A stretch of DNA of 64,000 bases from Thermogymnomonas acidicola JCM 13583 (lineage in GTDB: Archaea > Thermoplasmatota > Thermoplasmata > Thermoplasmatales > Thermoplasmataceae), in the NCBI RefSeq assembly GCF_001316105.1, contig NZ_BBCP01000005.1:62001-126000 (forward strand), in the 5' to 3' direction. The number at the start of each line of letters is the position of its first letter. Position 1 is the first letter of the stretch. This document shows positions 1 to 9,378 of this stretch, in pieces. Below the pieces are notes generated by a model. It was not told the origin of the DNA. It made no database searches and saw nothing but the letters and a program-made list of their open reading frames with translations. A program made the position numbers and the translations under genes.

Positions 1-66
1 AAGAAGTACAAGGACAAGATAGAGAAGGTCAATGAGAAGTACAGGGAAAAGACGCTGAAGCACTGA
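1..66 (+). CDS. C-terminal tail of an upstream gene (partial)
   Basis: The window opens inside an open frame that ends at TGA 64-66. Only 21 residues remain; they are strongly Lys/Glu rich and look like an amphipathic or coiled-coil tail ending in LKH. The family cannot be recognised from so little. A TATA-like TTTTAAG begins three bases after the stop, so the next gene has its own promoter. Confidence 0.6.
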   Translation, partial: KKYKDKIEKVNEKYREKTLKH

Positions 67-96
67 GATTTTAAGTGGCCTGGCGATATCCATCCG

Positions 97-886
97 ATGC
101 AAGCCGCTGTCCTGACCATAGGAAACGAGATACTTAAGGGAAAGACCGTTAACACCAACGCGGCCCACATCGGCCGCGTGCTCACATTTTCTGGCCACAC
201 CGTTGTCCTGGGCCTCACGGTAAGGGACGTGCGTGAGGAGATAGTCTGGGGGGGCTTCAGGACAGCATCACAGTTCGCTGACATAGTGGTCTCCACCGGA
301 GGCCTTGGCCCTACATTCGACGACATGACATCGTCGTCTTTCGCTGAGGCCCTGGGACTACCGCTCGTTGAGAACCTGAGGCCATGGAGATGATAAGGTC
401 CCGCCTCACCGCCAGGGGGGGCCTGGAGATGACAGAGAACAGGAGGAAGATGGCCATGATGCCCCAGGGGGGGCCAGAGCCATCAGGAACCTGGCAGGGA
501 CTGCCCCCCGGGATATATCTCGAAGCAGGGGGGGCAAGAAGTACCTGGTGACGCCTGGCGTGCCTGACGAGATGAGTCTGTGCTCGAGAACGCCATAGAA
601 CTGATCGCTGACAGGAACGTCAGGTACGCGGAGAGGTCGACGCTGGTGCGCGGCATAATGGAGAGCTCCTTTGCGCCCCCCATGTGGATGAGGTGATGAA
701 GATGTTTGCGGGCAGGGTATACATAAAGAGCCACCCCCAGGCCCAGGGGGGGCCCCAGGGGGGGCCTGAGATAGAACTGGAGGTTTCCGCTTCTGGCCAG
801 GACCCGAGGGGGGGACGTCGAGGGTGCCCTGCGGGAGCTGGAGAGAAGGGCAGCCTCGATGGGGGGGCGAGTACTCCAGGATCTAG
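97..886 (+). CDS. CinA-type molybdopterin-binding-domain protein (frameshifted in this sequence)
   Basis: The N-terminus (LTIGNEIL, then VVSTGGLGPTFDD near residue 66) is the signature of the MoCF/CinA N-terminal domain. About 263 codons without a C-terminal amidase domain matches the stand-alone archaeal form. The frame breaks at about 385-470 and at later G runs (472, 530, 750-810); the repaired reading ends with an ALRELERRAAS helix and TAG 884-886. EEIVWGGF carries one Gly more than expected from a 7-G run. TTTTAAG at 69-75 sits about 26 bp before the ATG, indicating a leaderless transcript. The stop overlaps the stop of the convergent SIS gene (shared CTAG). The nucleotide-pyrophosphatase or damage-repair role known for CinA relatives is inference here. 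Confidence 0.8.
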
Positions 887-1913
887 TGTGCCCCCGGCGG
901 GAATACTATGCTGTCGTACCGCAGGTAGCGCTCGTCCTCGAACCTCAGGTAGTCAGGGTTGATGCCCATCCTCAGGGCTAGGTGGTAGGCGAAGAAGTAG
1001 ACAGAGAGGATGTAGGTGAACGGCGACCTCATCTCGTCTATGTAGGGCACATCCATGCTGTGGTCGCCATCGCCGTTCACCACGAGCGTCTCTGTATCTG
1101 TCTCCCTGCACGCCCTCACTATGTCGGAAACCCTGTCCTCAACAGTGGGCGTGCTGAATATTATGACCAGCGTTTCCTGGTCTATGACCGAAGTGCAGCC
1201 GTGGTTGAACTCTTCGAGCTCGATGCCCTCAGCGTGGAGGTGCGTGGCCTCCTTGAGCTTCTGTGCGCACTCCCTGGCGCTGACCTGGTTTGGGCCAGCC
1301 CCCCCAAGCACGAACATCCTCTTCGGCACACGGATGCCCTGGGCCATCTCCCTACCTAGCCTGTCTAAGTAGGGTATGTTCCTTGAGATGATGGAGGAGA
1401 CCGTTTCCCAGTCGTCCCAGGCGCCTAGGGCATTTCCCGTCAAGATGTACGAGGCGATGGCGTTGTCGAAGAACGCCTTTGTGTTGCAGAGCGAGATATC
1501 GGGCGAGTTCCCTATGACAAGACCCGTGTCGCTCTCCCTTATGATGGGCGAGTCCCTGTAATGCGATATGCCCACGGTCCTGCACTTCCCCCTGTGCTTC
1601 CTGAGGGCGTCAACGGTGGACTTCGTCTTCCCGGTGTGGGAGATGCCTATGATGGTTCCTGATGGCCTCATGAACCTCTCCAGCTCGAAGGCCTGGACGC
1701 ACCTGACCCTCATATCGTCCGCTGGCTGCGAACCGACAAGTGCGGAGTGGTAGCTCGTACCGTTTCCAGTGAAAAGGATCTGGCCTGTGTCACCACCAAG
1801 CCTGAAGTCCTCGCAGGCTGAGACCGTGCCCTGAGGCCGTTCGGTATGTCCATGAGCATGTCGTACATTGCGTATGGGTGTCCGCTCCTCCTTGGTGGCA
1901 GCTCGTCTGTCAT
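883..1913 (-). CDS. SIS-domain sugar-phosphate isomerase (GlmS isomerase-domain-like)
   Basis: Two SIS domains can be read: an N-terminal one with GNGTSYHSA and ISHTGKTKST, and a C-terminal one with FVLGGAGPNQ followed by ELEEFNHG. This is the arrangement of the isomerase half of glucosamine-6-phosphate synthase without a glutaminase domain, so the protein probably isomerises or deaminates an amino-sugar phosphate; the substrate is not determined. I start at 1913 (MTDELPPRRSGHPYAMYDML) because a TATA box (TTTATAT, 1935-1941 on the other strand) lies about 26 bp upstream and HPYxMYxM is family-typical; the longer frame opening at 1929 has an unrelated start. One G is missing near 1832 (run of 3 where 4 restores the frame). 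Confidence 0.82.
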
Positions 1914-1934
1914 CGTGGAGTTCAGTCACTCATG

Positions 1935-1941
1935 ATATAAA
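1935..1941 (-). promoter_or_regulatory. TATA box of the SIS gene
   Basis: TTTATAT on the minus strand, centred about 25 bp before ATG 1913. This spacing recurs at most first genes here and implies leaderless transcripts. Confidence 0.6.
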
Positions 1942-2009
1942 GGATTTTCACAAACGGCCCTTTGGATATTGCTCACAGTGAAATGAAAAAAGTACCCTGT
2001 AAGGGGTAT

Positions 2010-2555
2010 CTACGAGAAGAAGTTCAGGTAGAAGTTTACGTCAGACTGGCCGTAGTAGACCACCAGCACTTCGGTGACAGGCGTGGAGGAGGAGAGGACT
2101 TTGGAGCTCTCTAGGCTGCTTATCAGTGCCGTGTTATACGAGAGTGTTGCACTGACCTTGTACTCCGTGTACTTGACCCCCCCGGACACGGTCTTTGTCG
2201 TTCCTGTGGGTGAAATGCTGGGCGTTCCTGACAGCACTGCGACCATCCTGGAAGTGTTGTTGGATGTGACGTAGGCTGACGGGGGGGTCGCTGTGGCCCA
2301 CACCTCTGCGGTCACCGTGTAGGACGTGCCTGATATCGTAACGTTTGTCACCTGGGGCGTTGCGTTCATGACGTCGGGAATGTAAGTGGGAGATATCGAG
2401 GAGGAGGAGTGCATGAACGGGACATAGTATGCTGCTGCCAGCCCTATGCCCGCTATGATGGCAACTATGACCGCTGTACCGAAGACCATGAGGAACTTGT
2501 CATCCTCGAACTGTTCCTGGTTCTCATCCCTTTTCCTGCCAGGTCCCATTGGCAT
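2010..2555 (-). CDS. membrane-anchored extracytoplasmic protein, unknown function
   Basis: About 181 residues: a charged cytoplasmic N-terminus (GRKRDENQEQFEDDKF), a single hydrophobic helix (about residues 22-45, VIVAIIAGIGLAAAYY), then a Ser/Thr/Val-rich domain of beta character rich in NVT/NNTS sequons, which suggests a surface-exposed, possibly glycosylated domain. I chose ATG 2555 (MPMGPG) over the longer open frame to 2648 because TTTAAA and TTTAGA boxes lie just upstream of it. No family recognised. It could be a subunit of a surface structure or an envelope protein, as expected for a wall-less acidophile. Confidence 0.65.
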   Translation of the reverse strand: MPMGPGRKRDENQEQFEDDKFLMVFGTAVIVAIIAGIGLAAAYYVPFMHSSSSISPTYIPDVMNATPQVTNVTISGTSYTVTAEVWATATPPSAYVTSNNTSRMVAVLSGTPSISPTGTTKTVSGGVKYTEYKVSATLSYNTALISSLESSKVLSSSTPVTEVLVVYYGQSDVNFYLNFFS

Positions 2556-2732
2556 GAGTATCAGATCTAAATCGAAGATGTGGATTTTAAACTTGTGCGT
2601 TTCTGCGCTGGTGAAGGCCCCAGAGCGCCGGACATGCGCCAGCCGCATGTGGGAGGTGTGCGGGCGTTAAAATTCATTTCCGTATACACGGGATCCGGGA
2701 TGTAAAAATTTCAATATTGGCCCGGTCTACAG

Positions 2733-3968
2733 GTGGACAGTTTGCCTGGCTCCATATTCCTTAAACTCCCCCCCGGGAGGAGGTACAGCGAGGTCCTCTC
2801 CAGCCACCGCATTAGGAGGTATATACTCTCATACAACCTATTCTTTGTTTCGAACAGCGTGGCGTCAAGTTTCATAAATGTACTGCTCTTCTCAACCGGC
2901 AGCATAGCAAGGGTCGTGGAGTTCCAGGCCATGAACCAGGCCGCGCAGTTCCTCTTCTTCTTCATGAGCGGCTTTTTGAGCTCCCGGGCCAGGGACGAGA
3001 CGCTCTTCGCCCTCGGCAACCTGCTGAGGGGGCTTCTCAATGCTCCTGGCGATCCTGGTGGGTGGTGTGTTCTTCAACCCCCCCCTGGTATTCGGCACCA
3101 TCTACGGCATATCTGGCGGCCTCTTCTGGGGCTCGAACAACGTGATGCAGCAGGAGGTCACCAGGGGCAACGACAGGCTCACCTTCCTCTCCCTCAACTC
3201 CACAATCTCGGGCATAATCTCCCTCGTGGGGCCCGTGGCTGGTGCGCTCATAATAGGGGGCAACACCTTTCCACGGTGTGGCCAGATACGTACCTGTCTT
3301 CTCAGTTTCCGCAGCTGCCCTCATAGTCGCGGCTGCGGTGGGGGAGGACCATAGGCGTTTCCAGGGAGAGGCGCAGGCTCACTGCCAGGGACCTCAGGGA
3401 GGCGAACAGGAACATACCGCTTAGGTTCAAGGTCTTCTTCTTCTCATCTAACATCTACACCCTGGCCCTCTCCGTGGTGCTTCCAGTGTACTTATTCGCG
3501 CAGACGCACAACTACTACCTGGTCGGTGTCCTGGGGGGGAGCGTCCTGGCCTCCGGCAGCGTGCTCGGCAACCTTCTCACCCCATGGCTCCTCTTCAGGG
3601 ACAGGCCATGGGTGCACGCACTCTACGGCATAGCGGTGATCGCAACTGGCCTCCTGCTCATGGACAGTTCCCTTGCCGCTGTGGCGGCCTTCCTATCCGG
3701 CTTCACTGCCAACCTCCTGACTGTACCGATAAGCAACGGCACGCTTACGGCGTTCATGGGCATAATGGATGTACCTGCAAGCTCGTACCCGTACTGGATC
3801 AGCAGGGAGTATTACCTGGTGGGTGGCAGGGTGTCAATGCTCGTAGCCCTCCTGGCCAGTTCCATTCTGGGGGGGCATCGGCGTTACAGCGGCTGTGGCA
3901 TCCCTGCTCTCTGTGAGCTTCATGCTATGGTTCCAGCGCTCTTCGTTACCGGTGCAGGGAAGAGGTGA
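2733..3968 (+). CDS. MFS-type transporter (frameshifted)
   Basis: Successive frames give about twelve hydrophobic helices, including YILSYNLFFVSNSVASSFIN, LLAILVGGVFF, ISGIISLVGPVAGALII, VARYVPVFSVSAALIVAAAV and YLVGVLGGSVLASGSVLGNL, in the order expected of a major facilitator. The start is GTG 2733. Frame changes occur near 3040, at 3270 (an extra T in CTTTCC), near 3360 and at the 7-G run at 3870. The stop at 3966-3968 assumes one further slip; without it the reading would run into ileS. Substrate unknown. It resembles the MFS gene at 55855-57146 in its FFFxxNxxxL style. Confidence 0.7.
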
Positions 3969-4032
3969 TGAACACGGCCGGATGGGTCTACAAAACAATA
4001 TATACCCCCCCACTAAATTCACAATCGGTCAG

Positions 4033-7000
4033 ATGAGTCCAGCTGTTTATGAGCCGGTGAACACATCAATAGGCCTCAACCAGATATCCAGGGAAGTGCT
4101 AGACTTCTGGGAGAGGGAGGGCACAGTGAAGCGCGTCCTCTCAGACAGTTCGAGGCCCAGGGTCTTCTCCTTCCTTGAGGGGGGGCCGCCAACGGCAAAC
4201 GGCAGGCCGCACGTGGGCCATGCCATGACGCGTACAATAAAGGATATAGTGCTCCGTTACAAGTACATGCAGGGCTACTCCATCTCGAGGAGGTACGCAG
4301 GCTGGGACTGCCACGGCCTGCCGGTTGAGCTCGAAGCGGAGAAGCACTTCGGTTTCAAGGTCAAGAAGGAGATAGAGGACTTCGGCATAGAGAAGTTCAA
4401 CTCTTACTGCAGGGAGAGCATTTTCCGGTACGTGGATGAGTGGGAGCAGGTCGACAGGCTCCTGGGCTTCTGGATCGACCACTCAAAGGCGTATGTGACG
4501 CTTAGGAACGAATACATCGAGAGTGAGTGGTGGGCCCTGAAGAACCTGTACAGCAGGGGGGGCCTCCTGGTCAAGGACTTCAAGATCGTTCCCTACTGCC
4601 CCCAGGTGCGAGACTTCGCTGAGCTCGCACGAGGTATCGCAGGGGGGGTACGAGGAGGTCAAGGACCCCCCCTCAGTATATGTGAAGTTTCCGGTCAGGG
4701 GCCAGGAGGGCACCTTCTTCCTTGCCTGGACGACCACTCCATGGACGCTTCCCTCGAACGAGTTCCTGGCGGTCAACCCCCCCGACTTCGATTACTCCTT
4801 AATATTGGTTGGTGAAGAAAAATATTACATGGCCACCGCTGCAGTTGACCGGGTCATGGAGGGGAAGCAGTACAGGGAGGAAAAGAGGCTCAAGGGATCG
4901 GAGCTGCTGGGCATGGAGTACGAGAGGCCCATAGACTTCATACCAGCACCTGACGGCTCCTGCAGGGTTGTCGGGGGGGGTTCCCACGTCACCCTCGAGG
5001 AAGGCACAGGCATAGTGCACACGGCGCCGGCCTTCGGGGGGGCAGAGGACTTCGAGATAGGGAGGCGGGAGGGTGTTGCTGTCATAAACCCTGTGAACGC
5101 CTCCGGAAAGTTCGAGGACGACAGGCTCCCGTGGTCAGGCCTCTTCGTGAAGGACGCTGACCCGAAGATAATATCGTACCTCAAGGGCAGGGGGGGCCTC
5201 CTGTTCAGGAGCGGCAAGGTGAGCCACACTTACCCGTTCTGCTACAGGTGCGGGACGCCACTCCTGTACTACCCCCCTTGAGGCCTGGTTCATTAAGGTC
5301 TCCAGGATAAGGGAGGAACTGCAGAGGAACAACTCGAAGATAAACTGGTACCCGGACCACCTGAAGGACGGCAGGTTCGGCAACTTCCTAGCAGAGGCCA
5401 AGGACTGGGCGCTGAGCAGGAACAGGTACTGGGGGGGGACGCCGCTCCCCGTCTGGGACTGCAGCAATGGCCACACGGTCTTCCTCGGCAGCATGTCGGA
5501 GATAAGGGAACTCGGCGGCGAAGTCCCGAAGGACCTGCACAGGCCCTACATAGACCAGGTCACTCTGAAATGCCCGGAGTGCGGCGGGGGGGAGATGAGG
5601 AGGGAGCCGTACGTCATAGATACCTGGTTCGACTCAGGAAGTGCCACTTACGCAGCCATGCACTACCCGTTCTCGAAGGACTTCGACCCATCCTCTGACC
5701 TGCCGGTGGACTTCATAACCGAGGCCATAGACCAGACCCGCGGCTGGTTCTACACACTGCACGTGATCTCGTCCCTCCTGTTCCAGAAGAATGCTTACAG
5801 CAACGTCCTCTCCATAGACTTCATCCTTGACGAGCAGGGGGGGAGGAAGATGAGCAAGAGCAAGGGCAACTCCGTCTACGCCCTTGACTTCATCAACGAG
5901 TTCGGTGCAGATGCTGTCCGCCTCTTCTTCCTCAGCAATGCGCCTTGGAGGCCCAAGGCCATAGACAGGAAGCTGATCCTGGAGATGTCCAGGAAGACCA
6001 TATACACTATGCTTAACGTTTACCAGTTCTTCGCGTCCAATGCCAACCTGGACGGTTACATGTACAGGGGGGGCCTGGTGCAGCCCAAGAACATACTGGA
6101 CCGCTGGATAGTGTCAAGGGTCAACAGCACCGTCAGGGACGTGACCAGGGAGATGGACAACTACCAGGTGCACACTGCGCTGAAGCTCATAATGGACCTC
6201 ATAGACGACATATCCAACTTCTACCTCCGCCTCTCAAGGAGGAGGTTCTGGTCAGATGAGATGGGCATAGAGAAGGAGAGGGCCTACTCTTCACTGTTCT
6301 ATGCCATGTTGAACACAGTGAAAATGATGGCACCGCTGACGCCGTTCTTCTCCGAGTACCTATACAAGCGCCTTGTGCCCGGGGGGGGAGGGAGCGTCCA
6401 TGAGGAGCGTTATCCGGTGGCCGACCCGGACCTGATAGACAGGGAGATAGAGGGGGGGAGATAGAGTTCGCAAAGACCGTGATCGAGGGCGTCAGGAGGC
6501 TGAGGCAGGAATCCGGGATAAAGGGCAGGCAACCGGTGACGGAGATACTGATATCTGCACCCGGCAGCATACCGGAGGACATCATAGAGATAATAGCGCC
6601 GGAGTGCAACGCGAGGTCTGTAAGGTACATAGCAAAGGAGAAGAGGCCCCTGATGCACCAGGTCAGGGTCAACATGTCCAGGGCAGCGCCAGTGCTCCGT
6701 TCAAAGGTCAGGCAGCTCCAGGCCTATGTGGAGAGCACAGAGCAGGAGGAGATATACAGGGAAGTATCGGAGAAGGGCTACGTGACCTGGGAGGACAGGG
6801 AGATAGAGAAGGACATGCTTGAGATAACGGAGGTTCCAGACCCGAGGTACGCATACCTGCACGAGGCAAAGAGCGACATCGACATATTCCTGAACAAGGA
6901 GATCGATGAGGACCTGGAGATGGAGGGCCTGGCCAGGGAGGTCATAAGGAGGGTGCAGGTCATGAGGAAGGAGATGGACCTCGAATACGATGAGAGGATC

Positions 7001-7174
7001 GTAACGACCGTGGAGTGCTCTGACAGGGTAAAGAGGGCACTGCAACAGCACATGAAGATGGTGAAGAACGAGACACTCTCTGACTCGGTTATCTTCGCCG
7101 ATGCGCCCGGCGGGAAGGAGTGGGAGATAGAGGGCGAGAAGGTGAGGATAAGCATAAAGACCTCTCCCGCCTAG
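4033..7174 (+). CDS. ileS: isoleucyl-tRNA synthetase
   Basis: Class I synthetase that charges tRNA-Ile. The HIGH motif appears as PHVGHA after TANGR, the Rossmann fold continues with GWDCHGLPVE, the editing (CP1) domain contains TTPWTLPSN and GTGIVHTAPAFG, a zinc-type CPECGGGE lies in the catalytic insert, and the KMSKS loop is RKMSKSKGN. The anticodon-binding and C-terminal domains follow, for about 1,040 codons in total. Frame breaks lie near 4605 (C run 5 for 4), 4645, 5275 and 6457. The sequence shows extra residues at runs (YSRGGLLV, VKDPPSVYV) where the family has one Gly or Pro. Start ATG 4033 lies 26 bp after a TATATA element at 4009. The next gene, nadM, follows 18 bp downstream. Confidence 0.96.
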
Positions 7175-7192
7175 CTGCCGGAGGCTGAACAG

Positions 7193-7735
7193 TTGGCAAA
7201 ACCGAGGAAGGAGACGGGCAGGGCGTTCATGGTGGGCCGGTTCCAGCCCTTCCACAACGGCCACCTGGCTGTGATAAAGGAGATACTGAAGGAGAACAGG
7301 AGCATCATAATAGGTATCGGGAGTGCGCAGTACTCGCACACCCTAAAGGACCCCCCCTTCACGGCAGGGGAGAGGCACCTCATGATATCCAGCTCGCTGG
7401 AACAGGAGGGCATCTACAACTTCTACCTCGTCCCGATCGAGGACGTGAACTCAAACCCACTCTGGGTGGCGCACGTGGAATCGCTCACCCCCCCGGGCTT
7501 TGACAGGGTCTACACCAATAACCCCCCCCTTGTGAGGAGGCTCTTCCAGGAGAGCGGCTATGAGGTGCGTTCGATGAAGCTGCTAAACAGGAAGGACTGG
7601 TCCGGGACGAGCATAAGGAAGAAGATCATAAGCGGTGAGGACTGGAAGTCTGATGTGCCGAAGGCCGTGGCGGAGATCATAGAGGAGATAGACGGCGTCA
7701 CAAGGCTCAGGGAGCTGACGCAGTCAGACGAGTGA
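7193..7735 (+). CDS. nadM: nicotinamide-nucleotide adenylyltransferase, archaeal type
   Basis: Transfers AMP from ATP to NMN in NAD synthesis. The nucleotidyltransferase signature GRFQPFHNGH (HxGH) lies near residue 15 and the ISTxxxR-like element appears as WSGTSIRKKI near residue 145. The length of 180 residues is normal for archaeal NadM. The start is TTG 7193; an ATG at 7229 would remove the first beta strand (RAFMVGRF), so I prefer TTG. The frame is intact despite three 7-C runs, which give PP doublets (DPPF, TPPGF, NPPLV). It is probably cotranscribed with ileS. Confidence 0.93.
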   Translation: MAKPRKETGRAFMVGRFQPFHNGHLAVIKEILKENRSIIIGIGSAQYSHTLKDPPFTAGERHLMISSSLEQEGIYNFYLVPIEDVNSNPLWVAHVESLTPPGFDRVYTNNPPLVRRLFQESGYEVRSMKLLNRKDWSGTSIRKKIISGEDWKSDVPKAVAEIIEEIDGVTRLRELTQSDE

Positions 7736-7771
7736 AAATGTTTAACTCTCCCATCGCCTTCATAATTGCAG

Positions 7772-8615
7772 ATGCGTGACTTCTCGGGCACAGGCTTCAT
7801 GGTCTCTGAGATTGGTGTCGGTACCTACTACGATCCTGGTTGGATCGTCCGTGCCAGGCTCTTCGGGAGCAGGCCGAACAGGGACATGAAGGTGAAGGCC
7901 ATTTCGACCGCCCTGGAGTGCGGCGTTAACATGATCGATACTGCGGAGATATACCAGTCGGAGGACATGGTGGCCGAGGCGCTGGGGGGGGCAGGGACAG
8001 GTCCAAGGTGTTCCTGGCCACAAAGGTCTGGCCATCGCACTACAGGAGGGAGAGGCTCCTCAAGTCCCTGAGGGCAAGCCTGAGGCGGCTGGGCACAGAC
8101 TATGTGGACCTCTACCAGCTGCACCTCAATTCATCCGGGAGAAAGTGGGAGAGGCCCTCAAAGCCATAGAGGAGCAGGTCAAGGAGGGCACAGTCAGATA
8201 CATAGGCATAAGCAACTTTGACGCCGAGCTAACGAAGTTTGCCCTGTCTGTGGTCAGGGATGCGAGGATCGTGTCAACGCAGATGCCGTTCAACCTGCTG
8301 AATAGGAAAATCGAGGCCGATATCTTGCCAATATGCAGAGAGAACGGCATGTCGGTGCTGGCCTATTACCCCCTCGGGCATGGCAGGCTTGTGACATCCA
8401 GCGGGAAATTCGCCGAGGCGGTCAAGAAGATACAGGAAGACCATCCAGGCAAGACCGTCCCGCAGATAGTGCTCAACTGGTTCCTGTCCAAGTTCGATAA
8501 CGTCTACCCCATACCCAGGGCATCGAACCCTGAACACGTCAGGGAGAACACCGGCGCAATGGGCTGGAAGATGGATGAGGAAGAGATAAAGATGCTTGAA
8601 CAGTCAGTTTCCTGA
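7772..8615 (+). CDS. aldo/keto reductase
   Basis: A TIM-barrel NAD(P)H oxidoreductase of about 280 residues. The catalytic tetrad is visible: Asp and Tyr in IDTAEIYQSED, Lys in FLATKVWP, His in YVDLYQLHLNS. The frame slips at the 7-G run at 7985 and again near 8130. ATG 7772 is preferred to TTG 7766 because TTTAA at 7741 is correctly spaced for a leaderless ATG. The last codons overlap those of the convergent Rieske gene inside a perfect inverted repeat. Substrate unknown. Confidence 0.88.
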
Positions 8616-8618
8616 CTG
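8601..8618. other. inverted repeat spanning two convergent stop codons
   Basis: CAGTCAG - TTTC - CTGACTG: a perfect 7-bp stem with a 4-nt loop. It contains the last codons and stops of both the aldo/keto reductase (TGA 8613-8615) and the Rieske gene (TGA 8606-8604, minus). In RNA it forms the same hairpin in both directions, so it may define both 3' ends. Confidence 0.6.
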
Positions 8619-8949
8619 TTCCAGGTCAACCTCGATGAACCCCTCGTTCTCCCTCACTGCGAATGTCTTCTTGCCCATCTTGTCCATCATCGCGTTCGGT
8701 GCGACGAATGGTGGCTCCAGCATCCTGCCGGTCTTGACGTCGAATACAGCCTTGTGGCAGAAGCACTGCACCTGGTTCTTCTCCGCGTCGTACTTGCAGG
8801 ATGCACTTGGCGTGGGAGCAAACAGCGTCCATGGCGTAGAGGTTGTTCCCGCTCTTTGCTATGAAGACGACCTCGTTATCTACCCTGGCAGCAAACGACC
8901 CTCCTGCAACCTCCAGTGCCTTCATTGACACTACTCTCTTCCAGGCCAT
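8604..8949 (-). CDS. Rieske [2Fe-2S] ferredoxin-like protein
   Basis: A small soluble Rieske protein (about 113 residues). Cluster ligands are visible as CSH (VCSHAKC) and, after frame repair near 8805, CFCHKA (CxxH) about 20 residues later. The repaired C-terminal half reads through FDVKTGRM and APNAMMDKMG to end DLEQSGN. Such stand-alone Rieske proteins act as electron carriers to oxygenases or other oxidoreductases; the partner is not apparent. A TTTAAC element at 8972-8977 is 26 bp from ATG 8949, so the gene is leaderless. Confidence 0.85.
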
Positions 8950-9378
8950 GGCACACTGTATCTGCAGAGAGAGTTAAACTTTGTCACTCCATGAAAGACG
9001 GGCCCCCCCCAGCCATACGGTGGTTACCGGAACTCCATTTCCATCTGCCAGCACATTTGGCCGTGGTCGAAAGAAAAACCTCCTTCCTCTCCGTCCGGCG
9101 TGGTGGCATCCACCACTCCGCTCTCTGTAAGGAACACAAACAGGCGACCTGGCACGGTAACGGGAAACCTTGTTGCCTCTGCCTCCTGAGAATGGCATAG
9201 GCGGTTGGGGGTCTGGGAACAGCAGCCGGCAATTCCGTCATTGATTTGCGCGAAAGGACCGATCCGTAATTTTGGCCCGCACCGCCACTGCCAAGGCAGC
9301 AGGTCAGGTTCATACCCCCCCGGTGGTCTCCATTGCGGCCGGCGAGAAAGAAATATTTCAAGGGAGCGATACATACCC
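8950..9378. other. 429-bp divergent intergenic region without a supported gene
   Basis: It holds the TATA of the Rieske gene at its left and AATATTT (9349-9355) for the S9 peptidase at its right. The roughly 350 bp between are GC-rich; short open frames on both strands have no recognisable domain, and the plus frame opening at 9205 merely runs into the peptidase gene. It could hold a small RNA or a decayed gene; I cannot tell. Confidence 0.4.

Noticed and set aside
9205-9378. N-terminal extension of the S9 peptidase
   Set aside because: TATA spacing and domain boundaries place the start at 9379; the extension has random composition.
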